Source of the DNA: Paraburkholderia sp. PREW-6R
Lineage (GTDB): Bacteria; Pseudomonadota; Gammaproteobacteria; Burkholderiales; Burkholderiaceae
DNA: 64,000 nucleotides
Direction: 5' to 3'
Assembly: GCF_039621805.1 (NCBI RefSeq)
Contig: NZ_CP155074.1
Span: forward strand, 1,426,001 to 1,490,000
The notes under the pieces were generated by a model that had not been told where the DNA came from, did not search any database, and saw nothing but the letters and a program-made list of their open reading frames with translations. The position numbers were made by a program, and so were the translations under genes. Shown here piece by piece: positions 15,680 through 24,587 of this stretch. How positions within the stretch are numbered: position 1 is the first letter of the stretch; each line of letters opens with the position of its first letter.

Positions 15680-16434
15680 TGCGCGCCCGTGTTGCGTATG
15701 CCGGCGCGATTCACGAAGCCTATCCTGATGCGAACGGTGTCCGTCTCGCGGACGGCCGCGTGCGTCGTGAGGACGAAGTGGTATGGCTCGCGCCAATCGA
15801 AGTCGGCACGATCTTCGCACTCGGTCTGAACTACGCTGAACATGCGAAGGAATTGCAGTTCAACAAGCAGGAAGAACCGCTCGTGTTCCTGAAGGGACCG
15901 GGCACGGTCATCGGCCATCGCGGCTTCACACGCCGCCCTGCCGGTGTCGCCTTCATGCACTACGAGTGCGAACTTGCCGTGGTGATCGGGCAGACTGCGC
16001 AGAACGTCAAGCGTAAACATGCGATGCAGCACGTCGCGGGCTACATGATCGCGAACGACTACGCCATTCGCGATTACCTCGAAAACTACTACCGTCCCAA
16101 CCTGCGCGTGAAGAATCGCGACGGCGGCACGGTGCTCGGCCCCTGGTTCGTCGACGCGGCCGACGTGCAGGACGTTACGCAGCTCGAACTGCGTACGTTC
16201 GTGAACGGCACGCGCCAGCAGCATGGCAATACGCGCGATCTCGTCACGGACATTCCGGCGCTGATCGAATACCTGAGCAGCTTCATGACGCTCGCGCCCG
16301 GCGACGTGATCCTGACCGGCACACCGGAAGGCATCGTCAACGTCAATGCGGGCGACGAAGTGGTTTGCGAGATCGACGGCCTGGGCCGTCTCGTCAACAC
16401 GATTGCATCGGACGCGGACTTCAACCGCGACTGA
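15676..16434 (+). CDS. hpaG2: HpaG C-terminal-type decarboxylase/isomerase subunit
   Basis: A 252-residue FAH-fold enzyme matching the C-terminal half of HpaG. Metal-site residues are visible: the acidic pair in HYECELAVVIG and the later Asp in YMIANDYAIRDY. Substrate loop residues are in LGLNYAEHAKELQF, and VILTGTPEGIVNVNAGDEV closes the site. It probably carries the decarboxylase chemistry together with HpaG1. The ATG at 15676 overlaps the TGA of hpaG1, consistent with translational coupling and a 1:1 complex. The next gene, hpaE, is 30 bases downstream. Confidence 0.9.
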   Translation: MMRARVAYAGAIHEAYPDANGVRLADGRVRREDEVVWLAPIEVGTIFALGLNYAEHAKELQFNKQEEPLVFLKGPGTVIGHRGFTRRPAGVAFMHYECELAVVIGQTAQNVKRKHAMQHVAGYMIANDYAIRDYLENYYRPNLRVKNRDGGTVLGPWFVDAADVQDVTQLELRTFVNGTRQQHGNTRDLVTDIPALIEYLSSFMTLAPGDVILTGTPEGIVNVNAGDEVVCEIDGLGRLVNTIASDADFNRD

Positions 16435-16464
16435 TCGGCGGCCCTACATGGGAAGGACAATGCA

Positions 16465-17922
16465 ATGCGAATCGACCATCTGATCAACGGCAAGGCAGCC
16501 GCGGCCCACGACTATTTCGAAACGGTGAATCCGGCCACGCAGGACGTGCTCGCCGAAGTGGCGCGCGGTGGCGCGGAGCAAGTGGACGCGGCGGTGCGCG
16601 CGGCGAAGGACGCGTTTCCCGCGTGGGCCGCGAGACCCGCCGCCGAGCGTGCGAAGCTGATCCGAAAGCTCGGCGAGTTGATCGCGAAGAACGTGCCTGA
16701 AATTTCGGAAAACGAAACGAAGGACACAGGCCAGACGATCTCGCAAACGCGCAAGCAGCTCGTGCCGCGCGCCGCCGACAACTTCAGCTACTTCGCCGAG
16801 ATGTGTACGCGTGTGGACGGCCACACGTATCCCACCGATACGCATCTGAACTACACGCTGTTCCATCCGGTCGGCGTGTGCGCGCTGATCTCGCCGTGGA
16901 ACGTGCCGTTCATGACGGCGACCTGGAAGGTCGCGCCCTGCCTCGCATTCGGCAACACCGCCGTGCTCAAGATGAGCGAACTGTCGCCCGTGACGGCGTC
17001 GATGCTGGGCAACCTTGCACTGGAAGCCGGCATTCCGGCGGGCGTGCTGAACGTCGTGCACGGCTTCGGCAAGGAAACCGGCGAACCGCTGGTCGCGCAT
17101 CCGGACGTTCACGCGGTGTCGTTCACGGGGTCCACGGCCACGGGCAACCGCATCGTGCAAACCGCCGGGCTGAAAAAGTTTTCAATGGAACTCGGCGGCA
17201 AATCGCCGTTCGTGATTTTCGACGACGCCGACTTCGAGCGCGCGCTCGACGCCGCCGTTTTCATGATCTTCTCGAACAATGGCGAGCGCTGCACCGCGGG
17301 TTCGCGAATTCTCGTGCAACGCTCGATTTACGCGCGTTTTGCCGAGCGTTTCATCGAGCGCGCGAAGCGTCTGACGGTGGGCGACCCGCTCGCCGACAAG
17401 ACGATCGTCGGCCCAATGATCAGCCAGGGCCACCTCGCGAAGGTGCGCAGTTACATCGAGCTCGGTCCGAAAGAAGGCGCGACGCTCGCGTGCGGCGGCC
17501 TCGACACGCCGGAACTGTCCGACGCCATGCGCAAAGGCAATTTCGTGCAACCCACCGTGTTCGTCGACGTGGACAATCGCATGCGCATTGCGCAGGAAGA
17601 GATTTTCGGCCCCGTAGCGTGCCTGATTCCATTCGACGACGAAGCCGATGCGATCAGGCTCGCCAACGACATCTGCTACGGTCTGTCGAGCTATATCTGG
17701 ACTGAAAGCAGCGGTCGCGCATTGCGCGTGGCGGCAGCCGTTGAAGCCGGCATGTGTTTCGTGAACAGCCAGAACGTACGTGATCTGCGGCAACCGTTCG
17801 GCGGCACGAAGGCATCGGGCGTCGGCCGTGAAGGCGGCACGTGGAGCTACGAAGTGTTCCTCGAACCGAAGAACGTGTGCGTGTCGCTCGGCTCGCACCA
17901 CATTCCGCGCTGGGGCGTTTGA
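16465..17922 (+). CDS. hpaE: 5-carboxymethyl-2-hydroxymuconate semialdehyde dehydrogenase
   Basis: A 485-residue NAD-dependent aldehyde dehydrogenase that oxidises the ring-cleavage aldehyde to 5-carboxymethyl-2-hydroxymuconate. ALDH signatures run in order: ISPWNVPFMTATWKVAPCLAFGNTAVLK, FTGSTATGNRI, the general base Glu in MELGGKSPFVIF, the catalytic Cys in NNGERCTAGSR, and QEEIFGPVACL. Length and the ending WSYEVFLEPKNVCVSLGSHHIPRWG match HpaE. The ATG at 16465 has a GGAAGGA site 6 to 8 bases upstream. Position between hpaG2 and hpaD fits the pathway. Confidence 0.94.
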   Translation: MRIDHLINGKAAAAHDYFETVNPATQDVLAEVARGGAEQVDAAVRAAKDAFPAWAARPAAERAKLIRKLGELIAKNVPEISENETKDTGQTISQTRKQLVPRAADNFSYFAEMCTRVDGHTYPTDTHLNYTLFHPVGVCALISPWNVPFMTATWKVAPCLAFGNTAVLKMSELSPVTASMLGNLALEAGIPAGVLNVVHGFGKETGEPLVAHPDVHAVSFTGSTATGNRIVQTAGLKKFSMELGGKSPFVIFDDADFERALDAAVFMIFSNNGERCTAGSRILVQRSIYARFAERFIERAKRLTVGDPLADKTIVGPMISQGHLAKVRSYIELGPKEGATLACGGLDTPELSDAMRKGNFVQPTVFVDVDNRMRIAQEEIFGPVACLIPFDDEADAIRLANDICYGLSSYIWTESSGRALRVAAAVEAGMCFVNSQNVRDLRQPFGGTKASGVGREGGTWSYEVFLEPKNVCVSLGSHHIPRWGV

Positions 17923-17970
17923 ACCATCGGTGCCGGCGCGATGCGCGCGTGGCACAAACTGGAGACCATG

Positions 17971-18834
17971 ATGGGCAAGCTCGCGCTGGCAGCAAAAGTC
18001 ACACACGTGCCCTCGCTGTATTTATCCGAACTCGACGGCCCGCATAAAGGCTGCCGACAACCGGCCATCGACGGGCATCACGAAATCGGCCGCCGCTGCC
18101 GTGAACTCGGCGTGGATACAATCGTCGTGTTCGACGTGCACTGGCTCGTGAATAGCGAATATCACATCAACTGCGCGCCGAAATTCGAGGGTGTCTACAC
18201 CAGCAACGAACTGCCGCATTTCATCAGGAACATGCCGTACGCGTACCCCGGCAACGTTGGGCTCGGCAACCTGATCGCGGAAGTCGCCAACGAAATGGGC
18301 GTAAAGACCCGCGCGCACAGCGAGACCACGCTGGAAATGGAGTACGGCACACTCGTGCCGATGCGCTACATGAACGGCGACCAGCACTTCAAAACCGTGT
18401 CGATCGCGGGCTGGTGCATGTGGCACGACCTCGAAACGAGCGCGCGCTTCGGCCTCGCCGTGCGCAAGGCGATCGAAGAGCGCTATGACGGGACCGTTGC
18501 GATTCTTGCAAGCGGGTCGCTCAGCCACCACTTTGCGAACAACGGCACCGCCGAGCAGTTCATGCACAAGGTATGGAGCCCCTTTCTCGAACAGATGGAC
18601 CGCAAGGTGGTCGACCTGTGGGAAGCCGGCGACTGGAAAACCTTCTGCGGCATGCTGCCGCTCTACAACGAGAAATGCTGGGGCGAAGGCGGCATGCACG
18701 ACACCGCCATGCTGCTCGGCGCGCTCGGCTGGGATCGTTACGACGGCAAGGTTGAAGTCATCACACCTTATTTCGGCAGCTCGGGCACCGGGCAGATCAA
18801 CGCAATCTTCCCGGTCACGCCGCTGCCTGTCTAA
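17971..18834 (+). CDS. hpaD: 3,4-dihydroxyphenylacetate 2,3-dioxygenase
   Basis: A 287-residue class III extradiol dioxygenase that opens the ring of homoprotocatechuate at the 2,3 bond using non-haem Fe(II). MGKLALAAKVTHVPS starts as in Escherichia coli HpaD. Iron ligand and active-site histidines lie in THVPS, GHHEIGRRC, VFDVHWLVNSEYHINC and SGSLSHHF; the glutamate ligand is in the GEGGMHDTAMLLGALGWD region. Of three in-frame ATGs (17941, 17968, 17971) I chose 17971: it matches the E. coli start and gives 6-base spacing from GGAG at 17961. It is the ring-cleavage step of this cluster. Confidence 0.93.
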   Translation: MGKLALAAKVTHVPSLYLSELDGPHKGCRQPAIDGHHEIGRRCRELGVDTIVVFDVHWLVNSEYHINCAPKFEGVYTSNELPHFIRNMPYAYPGNVGLGNLIAEVANEMGVKTRAHSETTLEMEYGTLVPMRYMNGDQHFKTVSIAGWCMWHDLETSARFGLAVRKAIEERYDGTVAILASGSLSHHFANNGTAEQFMHKVWSPFLEQMDRKVVDLWEAGDWKTFCGMLPLYNEKCWGEGGMHDTAMLLGALGWDRYDGKVEVITPYFGSSGTGQINAIFPVTPLPV

Positions 18835-18857
18835 GCGTCCAGTCGAAGGAGTTCACC

Positions 18858-19256
18858 GTGCCGCATCTCACCCTGGAATACAGCGCGAACCTCGCCACCG
18901 GCGAGAGCATCGGGCAATTGTGCCAAACACTCGCGCAATGCCTCGACGCACAACGCGAAAACGAGGAGCGCGTCTACCCGCTCGGCGGGATTCGCGTGCG
19001 CGCGCTGCGCTGTGAAGCGTACAGCATCGCCGACGGCCGCCCCGACGCGGCATTCGTGCACGCCAATCTGAAGATTGGCGCGGGCCGCTCCGAGGCCGCG
19101 AAGAAAGCCACCGGCGACGCGTTGTTCGACGCGATCAAACAACACTTTGCGCGGGAATTCGAGCAGCACGGTCTCGCGTTATCGCTGGAAATCAATGAAT
19201 TCAGTGAAGCGGGCACGTGGAAGCACAACAACCTGCACGCGCGCCTCAAAGCCTGA
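18858..19256 (+). CDS. hpaF: 5-carboxymethyl-2-hydroxymuconate delta-isomerase
   Basis: A 132-residue tautomerase-fold enzyme that isomerises 5-carboxymethyl-2-hydroxymuconate to 5-oxopent-3-ene-1,2,5-tricarboxylate. It starts at GTG 18858, giving MPHLTLEYSANL. The proline after the initiator Met would be the N-terminal catalytic base once Met is removed, as in the family, and LEYS matches HpaF. Length is normal for HpaF, which forms trimers. AAGGAG lies about 8 bases before the GTG. It sits between hpaD and hpaH. Confidence 0.92.
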   Translation: MPHLTLEYSANLATGESIGQLCQTLAQCLDAQRENEERVYPLGGIRVRALRCEAYSIADGRPDAAFVHANLKIGAGRSEAAKKATGDALFDAIKQHFAREFEQHGLALSLEINEFSEAGTWKHNNLHARLKA

Positions 19257-19293
19257 GCGCGTTGCCCGAGCGAGCGCTCATCGGAACCACGCC

Positions 19294-20097
19294 ATGCTAG
19301 ACGAACAGACTATCCGCGAACTCGCGGCGCGACTCGATCACGCCGAGAAAACACGCACGCCATTGCGGCACTTCTCCGCGGCCTATCCGCAGATGACCGT
19401 TCAGGATGGCTATGCAATCCAGCGCGAATGGGTAAAGCTCAAACTTGCCGAAGGCCACGTGATCAAAGGCCGCAAGATCGGGCTGACGTCGCGTGCGATG
19501 CAGCGCTCGTCGCAGATCGACGAACCCGACTACGCGCCGTTGCTCGACAGCATGTTCATCGAAAACGGGCAGGACATTCGTATCGACCGATTCATCGCGC
19601 CGCGCGTGGAAGTGGAACTCGCGTTCGTGCTGGCAAAGCCGCTGAAAGGTCCCGGTGTCACGCTATTCGACGTGCTCGATGCAACGGCTTACGTCACGCC
19701 CGCCGTCGAGATCATCGACGCGCGCATCGAGCAGTTCGACCGCGAAACGAAAGCGCCGCGCAAAGTGTATGACACGATCTCGGACTTCGCCGCGAATGCC
19801 GGCATCGTGCTGGGCGGCCGCCCCGTGCGTCCGCTGGATGTCGATCTACGCTGGGTGGGCGCACTGCTCTACAGGAACGGCGCGGTGGAAGAAAGCGGAC
19901 TGGCGGCCGCCGTCCTGAACCATCCGGCAACCGGCGTCGCGTGGCTTGCCAACAAGATTGCTCCGTACGACGAAATTTTGAACGCAAACGACGTGATTCT
20001 GAGCGGCTCGTTTACGAGCCCCATTCCCGCGCGCGCCGGCGACACGTTTCATGTCGACTATGGTCCGCTCGGCGGCATCGGTCTGCATTTTATCTAG
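19294..20097 (+). CDS. hpaH: 2-oxo-hept-4-ene-1,7-dioate hydratase
   Basis: A 267-residue member of the MhpD/HpaH hydratase group with the FAH-like fold. It adds water to 2-oxohept-4-ene-1,7-dioate to make the substrate of HpaI. Signatures: GRKIGLTSRAMQ, the metal-binding acids in PRVEVELAFVLAKPL, AVEIIDARI, and NDVILSGSFTSPIPARAGDTFHVDYGPLGGI. I chose ATG 19294; the longer frame from 19075 runs through hpaF out of register with it. A 10-base gap separates it from hpaI. Confidence 0.93.
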   Translation: MLDEQTIRELAARLDHAEKTRTPLRHFSAAYPQMTVQDGYAIQREWVKLKLAEGHVIKGRKIGLTSRAMQRSSQIDEPDYAPLLDSMFIENGQDIRIDRFIAPRVEVELAFVLAKPLKGPGVTLFDVLDATAYVTPAVEIIDARIEQFDRETKAPRKVYDTISDFAANAGIVLGGRPVRPLDVDLRWVGALLYRNGAVEESGLAAAVLNHPATGVAWLANKIAPYDEILNANDVILSGSFTSPIPARAGDTFHVDYGPLGGIGLHFI

Positions 20098-20107
20098 GCG
20101 AGTGGAC

Positions 20108-20920
20108 ATGTCCTTACCGCACAACCCATTCAAACGCGCGATCGCTGACGGCAAGCAGCAGTTCGGCCTATGGGCCGCGCTGGCCGATGCATACGTGACC
20201 GAACTGCTGGCCACGGCCGGCTTCGACTGGCTGCTGATCGACAACGAACACGCGCCAAACGACGTGCGCAGCACGCTCGCGCAGTTGCAGGCGGTGGCCG
20301 CCTACCCTTCGCATCCGGTCGTGCGCCCGGTGCGCAGCGACAGCGCGTTGATCAAGCAACTGCTCGATATCGGCGCGCAAACGCTGCTGCTGCCGATGAT
20401 CGACACCGCCGCACAGGCGGCGGACGCCGTTGCAGCCACCCGTTACCCACCGCACGGCATGCGCGGCGTGGGCAGCGCATTGGCGCGCGCGTCGCGCTGG
20501 AACTGCGTACCGGATTATCTGAACCGGGCGTCTGAAGAACTGTGTGTGCTGGTGCAGGTGGAAACCATGCAGGGGATGCAGAACCTGCCTGAGATTGCCG
20601 CCGTCGACGGCATCGACGGCGTCTTTTTCGGCCCCTCGGACCTGAGCGCGTCGATGGGGCTGCTCGGCCAACCGGGCGACGCGAGCGTGCGCGAAGCGAT
20701 TCGCCACGGCATCGACACGGTGCGCGAGGCCGGCAAGGCAGCGGGCGTGCTCGCGCCGGACCCCGGCATCGCCGCCGACTATCTCGCGGCGGGCGCGACC
20801 TTCGTGGCGGTTGGAACGGATACGGGCTTACTCAGCCGTGCAGCGGCGGATCTGGCGGCGTCGTATAAAAATTCGGCGGCGGCAGGCGCGACCATCGCGG
20901 CAGTCAGGGGCGGCTATTGA
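20108..20920 (+). CDS. hpaI: 4-hydroxy-2-oxoheptane-1,7-dioate aldolase
   Basis: A 270-residue class II pyruvate aldolase of the HpcH/HpaI family that splits 4-hydroxy-2-oxoheptanedioate into pyruvate and succinate semialdehyde. Key segments: GLWAALADAYVTELLATAGFDWLLIDNEHAPND carries the active-site His and substrate residues. The metal-binding Glu is in VQVETMQGMQNLPEIAAVDGIDG, followed by the Asp of FFGPSDLSASMG. ATG 20108 follows hpaH closely. It ends the operon and converges on the GGDEF-EAL gene 35 bases away. The C-terminal tail, about 20 residues after ASYKNS, is Ala/Gly-rich. Confidence 0.93.
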   Translation: MSLPHNPFKRAIADGKQQFGLWAALADAYVTELLATAGFDWLLIDNEHAPNDVRSTLAQLQAVAAYPSHPVVRPVRSDSALIKQLLDIGAQTLLLPMIDTAAQAADAVAATRYPPHGMRGVGSALARASRWNCVPDYLNRASEELCVLVQVETMQGMQNLPEIAAVDGIDGVFFGPSDLSASMGLLGQPGDASVREAIRHGIDTVREAGKAAGVLAPDPGIAADYLAAGATFVAVGTDTGLLSRAAADLAASYKNSAAAGATIAAVRGGY

Positions 20921-20955
20921 ACGACAGCACACCCGCCGCGCAATGCGAAATTGGC

Positions 20956-23286
20956 TCATTCCACCGCGGGCCAAGGCAACCCTGACGACGACCAGTCCAG
21001 TTCCACGCCGATCACCGCCCGCTCGTCGCCCAACTGGATCGCCAGCGTCACGGCAATACAAGGACGCCCGCTCGCCAGCGACAGATACGGATTGCACGCC
21101 ACCGGCACGTCGGGCAGCAACACCGCCTTGCGGAAATACGGACGATGATCCCACCGCGCGCCGCGCGGATTCGCCACCGGATGCAGTGACGCACCCTCGT
21201 TGCTCCATGCGGGCCCCGGCACTTCATGGCCGATCTGCCTGCCAGTGTCGTCGAGAATGAAACAGCTGATGCAGCGCTCCAGCGCGGCGAGCGGCGCAAA
21301 CGCCGGTTCCATCGGCACGCCTGCTAGCAATGCGTCGGCGGCGTGCTGCAAGCCGGTGCGATACGGCGCCACCTCGGATTCAAACAACGTGTGCCGATGC
21401 GCGCGGCCGCGCGCGATCACGTCGAACGCATCGTCGATCCGGTGGCCCACCGACTCCGGCGGCGCAACGCCGGCGGAAGGCCGCCCGAGCAGAAAGCCCT
21501 GCGCAAAGTCCACGTTCGATTCCACCGCCAGAATCAGTTCGTCGGTGGTTTCGACACCCTCGACCACCACCAGCATGCCCGCGCCATGGAGCAGCGAAAC
21601 GAGCTTCGGCAGAATCGGCTGCGCGCTGCTGTGCCCGGTCGCGCGTATCAGTTCGCCGTCGAGCTTGACGAGGTCCGGACGAATCCGGAACAGACGGTCG
21701 AGATTCGACTGGCCCGCACCGAAATCGTCGACGGCGATCAGGAAGCCATGCGCGCGATACGACTGCGCCGCCCGCGACATCTCGTCGACACTGCCGCCGT
21801 GCGATTCCAGGATTTCGAGAATCACCCGTGCCGGTTCGAGGCCGGCCGAGCGCGCGATCGCGGCAAGCTGATCGGCGTAACCGTCGGCTATGAACGTGGC
21901 CGGCAGAATGTTGAGAAAGAGCCACGCGTCGGCGGGCAGCGCCGCGCTCGCCCGCGTCAGATGCACGACATGGCTGGCGCGGTCGAGCGCCCCTTCGTCG
22001 CTCGCAGGCTGCGGCGCGAACAGCACAGCGGGCGGCACCAGCGTGCCGTCGTCCTGTTCGCCGCGCAGCAGCGCTTCGAACCCGACCTGCTTCTGATGCG
22101 ACAGGCTGTACAACGGCTGGAAGTGCGACGTCAGCGAATAGTCGCCCCAACGAAACTGCGGCGCACTGCCCGCGCCTTGCCCTTCTTCGCTCAGCAGCCG
22201 ACGCGCCTCGAACGGCAGCGCGCGCTCGGCGCACACGCGATTGCGCCCCGAGTGCTTGGCGCGCAGCAGCGCTTCGTCCGCGCGATCGAGCAGCACCATG
22301 ATGCTTTCGCCGCGCCGGTGCTCGGCCACGCCGAAGCTGGCGGTCAGAAAGCCGTCGGGCCGCTCGATTGCGGCAATCGCGCCGCGCAGGCGCTCCGCCA
22401 ATTCCAGCGCGCCCTTCAGACTGCCGCCCGACAGCACGGCAAATTCCTCGCCGCCGATACGGCTCACGCTGTCGCCGGCCGAGGTTTCTCCGATCAACAC
22501 CTGCGCGACCTCGTAGAGTGCCTGGTCGCCGGTCGCGTGGCCGAAGCGGTCGTTCAGCGATTTGAAACTGTCGATGTCGAGAAAGATCGCGCTGACCCGC
22601 GCGTCGGCCGCGAGGTTGTCGAGTTGACGTTCGCAATGTTTGACGAACGACCGGCGGTTTTGCAGGCCGGTCAGCGGATCGGTGGCGGCGAGCTGCGAGA
22701 GCTGACTCTCCAGCATGAAATGATTGCGGCGGAAGCGGTAGAAGCCGACGTGAAACACCGCCGAAGTAGGCATGCCGATCACGACGATCCACATCCACGC
22801 AACAGTGGCGGCATCGTGAGGGAGCGGCTTGCCCATCAGCAGCAGCGCGAACGCCGCCGTATAGAAGAGCGCGCTGCCGGTCATGAAATGGGCGGGTGTC
22901 AGCCACAGCGGCGCGGCGCAGACCGGGATCACGACCATGGCGGGCAACAACCAGATGAGCGGCTGCGCTACGTTTTCGATGTTCAGTGCCAATCCCGCCA
23001 CCAGCACCTGCAGATACGCGACGCCGATCAGCCCGAAGAGCAGCGTGGACCGCGCACGCGGAATCATCAGCACGAGCAGCGCAAGCACGAACGCGCACAG
23101 CAGCCGCCACAGTAGCGGAGTGGCCGGACCGCCGACCAGCTGGCGCGCGACACTCAGGCACAGAAAGGCGACGATGGTGAAGGCCATCGTCATGGTGGAA
23201 AGTGGACGTTGATGCTCCAGTGAGCGCAGGTGAAAGCGCTCGCGAAAACCGGAGTCAGACGTTTGCCGCATCGAAATGGAAAGCAT
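20956..23286 (-). CDS. Membrane-bound GGDEF-EAL c-di-GMP enzyme with C-terminal sensor-like domain
   Basis: About 776 residues. Five or six membrane segments span about 35-185. The GGDEF domain is at about 200-355 and looks intact, with LDIDSFKSLNDRFGHATGD and RIGGEEF, but no RxxD inhibitory site precedes it. The EAL domain is at about 385-610 with FEALLRG, the Asn of LFLNILP, EILES, VDDFGAGQSN, LVKLD, VEGVET and AQGFLLGRP, so it could also be active. Residues about 665-775 form an extra alpha/beta domain (CISCFILDDTGRQIGHEV, then RPYFRKAVLLPDVP) like a Cache/PDC or YkuI_C sensor. It is divergent from the cellulose operon, which suggests control of BcsA. The start is uncertain: ATG at 23286 or 23271, or TTG at 23316; none has a good ribosome site. 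Confidence 0.88.
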   Translation of the reverse strand: MLSISMRQTSDSGFRERFHLRSLEHQRPLSTMTMAFTIVAFLCLSVARQLVGGPATPLLWRLLCAFVLALLVLMIPRARSTLLFGLIGVAYLQVLVAGLALNIENVAQPLIWLLPAMVVIPVCAAPLWLTPAHFMTGSALFYTAAFALLLMGKPLPHDAATVAWMWIVVIGMPTSAVFHVGFYRFRRNHFMLESQLSQLAATDPLTGLQNRRSFVKHCERQLDNLAADARVSAIFLDIDSFKSLNDRFGHATGDQALYEVAQVLIGETSAGDSVSRIGGEEFAVLSGGSLKGALELAERLRGAIAAIERPDGFLTASFGVAEHRRGESIMVLLDRADEALLRAKHSGRNRVCAERALPFEARRLLSEEGQGAGSAPQFRWGDYSLTSHFQPLYSLSHQKQVGFEALLRGEQDDGTLVPPAVLFAPQPASDEGALDRASHVVHLTRASAALPADAWLFLNILPATFIADGYADQLAAIARSAGLEPARVILEILESHGGSVDEMSRAAQSYRAHGFLIAVDDFGAGQSNLDRLFRIRPDLVKLDGELIRATGHSSAQPILPKLVSLLHGAGMLVVVEGVETTDELILAVESNVDFAQGFLLGRPSAGVAPPESVGHRIDDAFDVIARGRAHRHTLFESEVAPYRTGLQHAADALLAGVPMEPAFAPLAALERCISCFILDDTGRQIGHEVPGPAWSNEGASLHPVANPRGARWDHRPYFRKAVLLPDVPVACNPYLSLASGRPCIAVTLAIQLGDERAVIGVELDWSSSGLPWPAVE

Positions 23287-23942
23287 ATTGATAGAAATCA
23301 GGCTGGTTCCGGGCAATCTGCCAATGTCTTATCGGCAAACGTCTGATAATTATTTAAGGCTTTCCGTAATCGTTTTCCGCGGCGGCGGCACCCGGGCGAC
23401 GGCAAGCTGCAAACCGTGCGCGATTCGTCGTGCGCGAAGTGCAGCTCTGCGCGCGACCCGGATAAACCCGTGAGTCTAGCCGGCCGAAAGAAAGTTGGGG
23501 ACGCAACAAAATCAATGAGCCGCCGCATGATAGTCCACGAACAGCTCGCTCAAATTAGTTGAACGGACAAGCAAACGTTGCATTTACCACGAAACGCTTA
23601 GGCTAAAAAATTGGCAAAAGATACCGTTATCCTAGTCAGCGCTGCTGCGATTGCGTCAGAGACAGGTAATAGCCGTAAGGCTCTGGCGCGGTATCGCGTT
23701 GCACATGACCGGAATGGGTGTTTGCGCGAGACGCGCGCGCACGTTGGCGCGGACGATCGGAAAGTGGCTAAAAGTTAATGTCTTAAGTAGACTGCTCCGA
23801 AGTGTGTCGGAGCGAACAGACAGCTCGGTAAAAGTAACCTGAGCCGCGTGCAACGCGCGATTATCCGATTCACTGATTTGCGCACGGCTGTTCGAAAAGC
23901 GTCTTACTGGCGTTCGCATGGAACAGCCCATTCCCGGAAAAC
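23287..23942. other. Divergent control region of the cellulose operon
   Basis: About 650 bases between the GGDEF-EAL gene and bcsD without a credible gene. The stretch around 23560-23640 is clearly more AT-rich than its surroundings and is the likeliest place for the bcs promoter, but I see no convincing -35/-10 pair and no sigma-54 site. Short frames on both strands lack ribosome sites. Confidence 0.5.
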
Positions 23943-24398
23943 ATGGTCCCAATTCTCGATTACCTGATGGAACGTCAGATCTCGCCACAGTGGAGCGGCA
24001 TGCTAGGTGCATTGGCCGCTGAGTTCGAAGCGCAACTCGGACATGACGAACTGCGACAGCTCATGCATCGCGTCGGGACTCGCTTTGCGCACACGCATCC
24101 GCTGCCGGACTGCGGCTCGACCAGCGCGCTGCAGGAAACGTTGAATCAGGTCTGGCAGCAGATGGACTGGGGCTTTGTCGAACTCGCGGACGAAGCGCAA
24201 TCGCTGTGCATTCTTCACTACTGCGCGCCGTTGCAGGCGTTCGGTAAGACGGCTTTAACCTGGACGCCCGCTTTTCTCGAGGGCGCGTATCAGACCTGGT
24301 TGAGCGCACTCGGCGCGCAGGGTTTGTCGGTTGTGCAGACGAGCGGTATAGGCGAAGACACCGCCATCGAGTTCCGTCTGGGCCGGCATCCGCGCTGA
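23943..24398 (+). CDS. bcsD: Cellulose synthase subunit D
   Basis: A 151-residue protein of the BcsD (AxCeSD) family, near its usual length. In Komagataeibacter this protein forms a periplasmic ring-shaped octamer that guides glucan chains and promotes crystalline packing of cellulose. Matching features are the N-terminal Trp-containing helix (PQWSGMLGALAAEFEAQLG), the motif LMHRVGTRFA, and the C-terminal TWTPAFLEGAYQTWLSALGA. There is no signal peptide, as is usual. It is the first gene of the bcs operon. GGA lies a few bases before the ATG at 23943. Confidence 0.88.
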   Translation: MVPILDYLMERQISPQWSGMLGALAAEFEAQLGHDELRQLMHRVGTRFAHTHPLPDCGSTSALQETLNQVWQQMDWGFVELADEAQSLCILHYCAPLQAFGKTALTWTPAFLEGAYQTWLSALGAQGLSVVQTSGIGEDTAIEFRLGRHPR

Positions 24399-24587
24399 TC
24401 CGGCCGACGTCGGCCGCAAAGGAACACAAAGCAGGACCCGAAGCAGAAGGACCGTAAGAGGCACGACAGCAGTCACGCAGTAGAGGAACGCGCCTGACCG
24501 GTGCGCGTGAAGCAGTATGGATGGTTGAGCGCCGCGAGCACATGCAGGATCGGGGCAAGGCAAGACACGAACAAAGACGGCGGCATA

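Noticed and set aside
21343..23115. A 590-residue frame antisense to the GGDEF-EAL gene
   Set aside because: Same pattern: low-complexity, Arg/Gln/His-rich and no family. The opposite strand encodes recognisable domains.
23680..23720. Possible sigma-54 promoter before bcsD (TGGCGCG...TTGCA)
   Set aside because: The distance between the GG and GC elements is 14 bases, not 10.
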